This document shows, in pieces, positions 61,004 to 64,000 of a stretch of 64,000 bases of DNA (positions within the stretch are counted from its first letter, which is position 1; each line of letters starts with the position of its first letter). Where the stretch lies: contig NZ_JAJONF010000026.1 of the NCBI RefSeq assembly GCF_021462265.1, forward strand, positions 1 to 64,000. The letters are read 5' to 3'. Position numbers and translations under genes: made by a program. The DNA comes from Streptomyces shenzhenensis (GTDB taxonomy: Bacteria; Actinomycetota; Actinomycetes; Streptomycetales; Streptomycetaceae). A model generated the notes under the pieces. That model was not told where the DNA came from. It saw nothing but the letters and a program-made list of their open reading frames with translations, and ran no database searches.

Positions 61004-62254
61004 CTAGGCCGCCCGCCAGGTGAGGTGCAGTTCCTGGGGTGAGCGGTGGATCAGCGTCGGGCGCATGGTGACGGGCCGCCCCCGCCTGAGCCGCAGATCC
61101 GGCAGTCGGCGCGTCAACTCCTCCACCGTGATGCGGAGTTGGTCACGGGCGAGCTGGGCGCCGACGCAGGCGTGGGCGCCGAAGCCGAAGGCGAGATGGC
61201 GGGCGGGGGTGGTGCGGGTGATGTCGAACGTGTCCGGGCGGGGGTGCCGCGAGGCATCCCGGTTGGCCGCGCCGAACGCGACGAACAGCTCTGCCCCGGC
61301 GGGGAGTTCGGTACCGGCGAGGGTGACCGGGCGGGTGGCCACCCGCCGGAAGCCCTGGAGCGGCCCGTCGTGGCGGGCGGCCTCCTCCACGGCCGCCGGG
61401 ATCAGGTCCGGTTGCGCACAGAGCAGTTCCCACTGGCGACGGTGGCCGAGCAGATGCAGGACGGTGGTGCCGATCAGCGCGGTGGTGGTCAGGTGCCCGG
61501 CGAGCAGCAGGTTCTGGAGGTGGGCGACGGCCTCGTGGCGCTGTTCCAGGGGGAGTTCGGCGTGGCCGGGTTCGGCCACGGAGGTGACGATCTCCGTGGC
61601 CAGGTCCTCGCGGGGGTGCGTGTAGCGGTCGCGGGCGCAGCGGTCGAGGACGTGCTGCATGGCGACGACGTCCTCCGCGGCGGCGACCTGCCCGGCCTCC
61701 GGCAACGGCCGGAACAGCAGCTCCTCGGCGCGCCGGCCGCCGTGCACGACGAGGGGCACGTCGGCGGGGTCGAGGCCGACGATCCGGCCGATGACCTCGC
61801 CGGGCAGCCGAGCGGCGTAGGCCGACATCAGCTCCACCCGGCCCTCGGTCACGAACCCGTCGACGAGGGCGGCGGCGCGCTCCCGGGCGTACGGTACGGC
61901 CGCCGCGATCCGGGCCGGTGACAGTGCGCGCAGCAGCGGGGTGCGCAGTCGGTGGTGCCGTTCGCCGTCCGAGGTGACCACGACCGGGCGGCCGCCGAAG
62001 CCGCCGCCGAGCACGGCGAGCGCGGCGGGCGCGGGCACGACGTCCGGCCTTAACGCGTTCGCCGACGAGAACTCCTCGGTCCGCCGCAGCACTTCACGGA
62101 CGTCTTCGTCCCGGGCCACCAGCCAGGCGTCCAGTTCGGGCACCCACACCAGCCCCTCCGCCGCCCGCGCCCGCGCGTACAGCGGATAAGGGTCGCGCAT
62201 CAAGTCGTCGAGCCTGTCGTGGCTGTCGTGGCTGTCGTGCAGTTCGCGTTCCAT
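61004..62254 (-). CDS. Cytochrome P450 with a TTA leucine codon
   Basis: A 416-aa P450. The I-helix oxygen-binding block is LLLAGHLTTTALIGT, the ExxR motif lies in AAVEEAARHDG, and the heme loop FGFGAHACVGAQLAR holds the Cys ligand. Leu68 is encoded by TTA (62053-62051), so translation should depend on the bldA tRNA. The N-terminus carries a small in-frame expansion (HDSHDSHD, from 9-bp repeats). I start at ATG 62254, because upstream codons are low-complexity. No ferredoxin gene is adjacent. The substrate is unknown. Confidence 0.9.
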   Translation of the reverse strand: MERELHDSHDSHDRLDDLMRDPYPLYARARAAEGLVWVPELDAWLVARDEDVREVLRRTEEFSSANALRPDVVPAPAALAVLGGGFGGRPVVVTSDGERHHRLRTPLLRALSPARIAAAVPYARERAAALVDGFVTEGRVELMSAYAARLPGEVIGRIVGLDPADVPLVVHGGRRAEELLFRPLPEAGQVAAAEDVVAMQHVLDRCARDRYTHPREDLATEIVTSVAEPGHAELPLEQRHEAVAHLQNLLLAGHLTTTALIGTTVLHLLGHRRQWELLCAQPDLIPAAVEEAARHDGPLQGFRRVATRPVTLAGTELPAGAELFVAFGAANRDASRHPRPDTFDITRTTPARHLAFGFGAHACVGAQLARDQLRITVEELTRRLPDLRLRRGRPVTMRPTLIHRSPQELHLTWRAA

Positions 62255-62449
62255 GAGACGCCCCCCGGGACGACGACGGTACGGACCGCGCTCATGGTGC
62301 CGTACCGGCGTGCGGCCGCGACAGGGCCGGGCCGGGCGGGGGCGGGGCCGGGGCCCAGTCAGAAGGCGGCCGGCCACCCCTCGTGGGCCGGCTGCGACGG
62401 GTCAACGGTGAAGCGTGCCCGCCCCGGCCGGCTTGCCTAACATCGTGAC

Positions 62450-62890
62450 GTGGTCAACTTCCTCCTTCAGCGGACGGCTCCGCTGCCGATCGACGAGGCG
62501 TGGCGCCGGCTCACGCGGTGGTCCCGGCACGCCGACGTGGTCCCGCTGACCCGGGTCACCGTGCTCACCGATCCCCCGACCCGCGCGGGCACGGTCTTCG
62601 TGGCCCGTTCCGGCTTCGGGCGGCTGGCGTTCGACGATCCCATGGAGGTGACCGTCTGGGAGCCCCCGCAGGACGGCGGTTCCGGCCGGTGCCGCCTGGT
62701 CAAGCACGGCCGGGTGGTGCTCGGCTGGGCCGAACTGGAGGTGCACCCCGGCCCCGGCGGCCGTACCCGGGTGGTCTGGCACGAGGAGCTGCGGATCCGG
62801 GGGCTGCCCTCGGTCTTCGACCCGCTGGTGCGCCGGACGTCCCGGGCCGTCTTCGGACGGGCGGTCAACTCGCTGCTCCGGCGGCCCTGA
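62450..62890 (+). CDS. SRPBCC-family (START-like) small protein
   Basis: A 146-aa single-domain protein of the SRPBCC/polyketide-cyclase-like fold. LPIDEAWRRLTRWSRHADVV starts the domain, GFGRLAFDDPMEVTVWEPP is the central sheet, and FDPLVRRTSRAVFGRAVNSL is the C-terminal helix. Such proteins bind hydrophobic ligands. It starts at GTG 62450, divergent from the P450 across a 195-bp gap. Its last 26 bp overlap the convergent XdhC-type gene. Function unassigned. Confidence 0.82.
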   Translation: MVNFLLQRTAPLPIDEAWRRLTRWSRHADVVPLTRVTVLTDPPTRAGTVFVARSGFGRLAFDDPMEVTVWEPPQDGGSGRCRLVKHGRVVLGWAELEVHPGPGGRTRVVWHEELRIRGLPSVFDPLVRRTSRAVFGRAVNSLLRRP

Positions 62891-64000
62891 CGCCGGCGAG
62901 AGGGAGCGCCAGGTGCACTGGCCCGATCCGCCGCGCCGGAGCCGGGGCAGGCGAGGACGCCGCGTCGTGGTGGATCGGGGTGTGCGCGCCGGTCAGGGGG
63001 ACCCCGCTGCCTCCTCTCCGGTTCGCGACGATCTCGGCCGCGATCGACAGCGCGGTCTCCTCGGGCGTACGGGCGCCGAGGTCGAGGCCGATGGGCGAGC
63101 GGAGACGGGCCAGCTCACGCTCGGTGACGCCGGCCTCGCGCAGGCGCGCCTCGCGGTCCAGGTGGGTGCGGCGGGAGCCCATCGCGCCGACGTAGGCAAC
63201 CGGCAGGCGGAGGGCGAGCCGGAGCAGCGGGATGTCGAACTTGGCGTCGTGGGTGAGGACGCACAGGACGGTACGGCCGTCGACCCGGGTGCGGTCCAGG
63301 TACCTGTGGGGCCAGTCGACGACGATCTCGTCGGCCTCCGGGAAGCGGGTCGTGGTGGCGAAGACGGGGCGCGCGTCGCACACCGTCACGCGGTAGTTCA
63401 GGAACCTGCCGACGCGGACCAGTGCGGACGCGAAGTCGATCGCGCCGAAGACGATCATCCGGGGCGGGGGGACGGAGGACTCGACCAGCACCGTGAGCGG
63501 TGCTCCGCACCTGGAGCCCTGCTCTCCGATCTCCAGGGTGCCGGTGCGGCCCGCGTCCAGGAAGGCGGCCGCCTCGGCGGCGACCGTACGGTCCAGCTCG
63601 GGACGGGCGCCGAAGCCGCCCTCGTGGGAGCCGTCGGCGTCCACCAGGAGGGCGCGGCCCAGCAGCTCGGCCGGCCCGCTGACGATCCGCGCGAGGGCCG
63701 CCGCCTCCCCGCGCACGACGGCGGCCAGCGCGGCCGCGGCCACCGGCCGGGCCGGGTCGGCCGCCCGTACCGGGGTGACGAGGACGTCGATGACGCCGCC
63801 ACAGGTCAGGCCGACGGCGAAGGCGTCCTCGTCGCTGTACCCGAAGCGCTCCAGGACGGTCTCGCCGTCCTCCAGTGCCTGCCGGCACAGCTCGTACACG
63901 GCGCCCTCCACACAGCCGCCGGAGACCGACCCGACGGCGGTGCCCTCGGCGTCCACCGCGAGCGCGGCGCCGGGCTGCCGCGGAGCGCTGCCGCCGACCG
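62865..64000 (-). CDS. XdhC/CoxI-family molybdenum-enzyme maturation protein (5' end outside window)
   Basis: A partial gene of at least 378 codons entering from beyond base 64000. The N-terminal XdhC_CoxI block VGSVSGGCVEGAVYELCRQA and the C-terminal XdhC Rossmann domain (VFGAIDFASALVRVGRFLNY, VCVLTHDAKFDIPLL, YVGAMGSRRTHLDREARL) are present. Family members bind and sulfurate the molybdenum cofactor and insert it into xanthine dehydrogenase/CO dehydrogenase-type enzymes. Its client genes probably lie to the right of this window. The C-terminal tail overlaps the SRPBCC gene 3' end. Confidence 0.88.
   Translation of the reverse strand, partial: VGGSAPRQPGAALAVDAEGTAVGSVSGGCVEGAVYELCRQALEDGETVLERFGYSDEDAFAVGLTCGGVIDVLVTPVRAADPARPVAAAALAAVVRGEAAALARIVSGPAELLGRALLVDADGSHEGGFGARPELDRTVAAEAAAFLDAGRTGTLEIGEQGSRCGAPLTVLVESSVPPPRMIVFGAIDFASALVRVGRFLNYRVTVCDARPVFATTTRFPEADEIVVDWPHRYLDRTRVDGRTVLCVLTHDAKFDIPLLRLALRLPVAYVGAMGSRRTHLDREARLREAGVTERELARLRSPIGLDLGARTPEETALSIAAEIVANRRGGSGVPLTGAHTPIHHDAASSPAPAPARRIGPVHLALPLAGVRAAGAAS

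Overview
This window is high-GC chromosomal DNA of a Streptomyces-type actinomycete. The evidence is third-position G/C bias in every real gene, frequent GTG starts, 4-nt ATGA/GTGA gene overlaps, many two-component systems, Tat/Sec/lipoprotein signals of the actinobacterial kind, an NIS siderophore operon, a mycothiol-type DinB enzyme remnant and a rare TTA (bldA-type) codon. I saw no rRNA, tRNA, CRISPR array or intact insertion sequence. It reads as accessory DNA: about 60 genes in short operons, separated by several stretches of gene debris.

Layout. 1-5.5 kb: a CitA/DcuS-type sensor kinase and its response regulator, divergent from an ABC importer of the nitrate/sulfonate/taurine/NMT1 class (ATPase, permease, lipoprotein). 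5.8-10.9 kb: two paralogous COG4705-type membrane proteins flank an OmpR-type two-component system, and both carry the same 20-bp tandem operator upstream. A frameshifted BlaI-like repressor follows the second copy. 10.9-16.7 kb: a minus-strand siderophore operon (two IucA/IucC synthetases, a PLP decarboxylase, an EntS-type exporter). 17.1-19.4 kb: another OmpR-type two-component system. 19.5-20.0 kb: debris of a sialidase-like enzyme and a tyrosine integrase. 20.1-26.5 kb: a putative aromatic ring-cleavage operon (VOC dioxygenase, FAH-family hydrolase, FAD hydroxylase, acetoacetate-CoA ligase) with a divergent TetR gene. 26.6-31.2 kb: a truncated DUF2993 gene, a DHA2 drug exporter with a convergent TetR gene, and a secreted metallophosphoesterase.

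31.3-47.4 kb is the most coherent block. It holds an aldehyde dehydrogenase, an iron-type alcohol dehydrogenase and a hydroxyacyl-CoA-type dehydrogenase; a GntR regulator; a GAF-AAA-Fis regulator; a sugar-type ABC importer in which both ATPase domains are fused to a permease; two SDR dehydrogenases; an alpha/beta hydrolase; and a Baeyer-Villiger monooxygenase. Together these encode the logic alcohol -> ketone -> ester/lactone -> hydroxy acid -> aldehyde -> acid, so I read it as an uptake-and-catabolism island for a cyclic or secondary alcohol.

47.5-50.4 kb holds a secreted-repeat lipoprotein, an acyltransferase and pseudogenes. 50.4-59.0 kb is a probable cell-envelope cluster: a nucleotide-sugar epimerase, a 175-bp palindromic element, a two-component system, a GT2 glycosyltransferase, a DUF2064 protein, a methyltransferase, a membrane molybdopterin oxidoreductase with an internal twin-arginine motif, and a polytopic GT-C-like protein. 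59.1-64 kb: a NAD kinase paralogue, kinase/PPOX debris, a cytochrome P450 with a TTA codon, an SRPBCC protein and a partial XdhC-family gene running off the right end.
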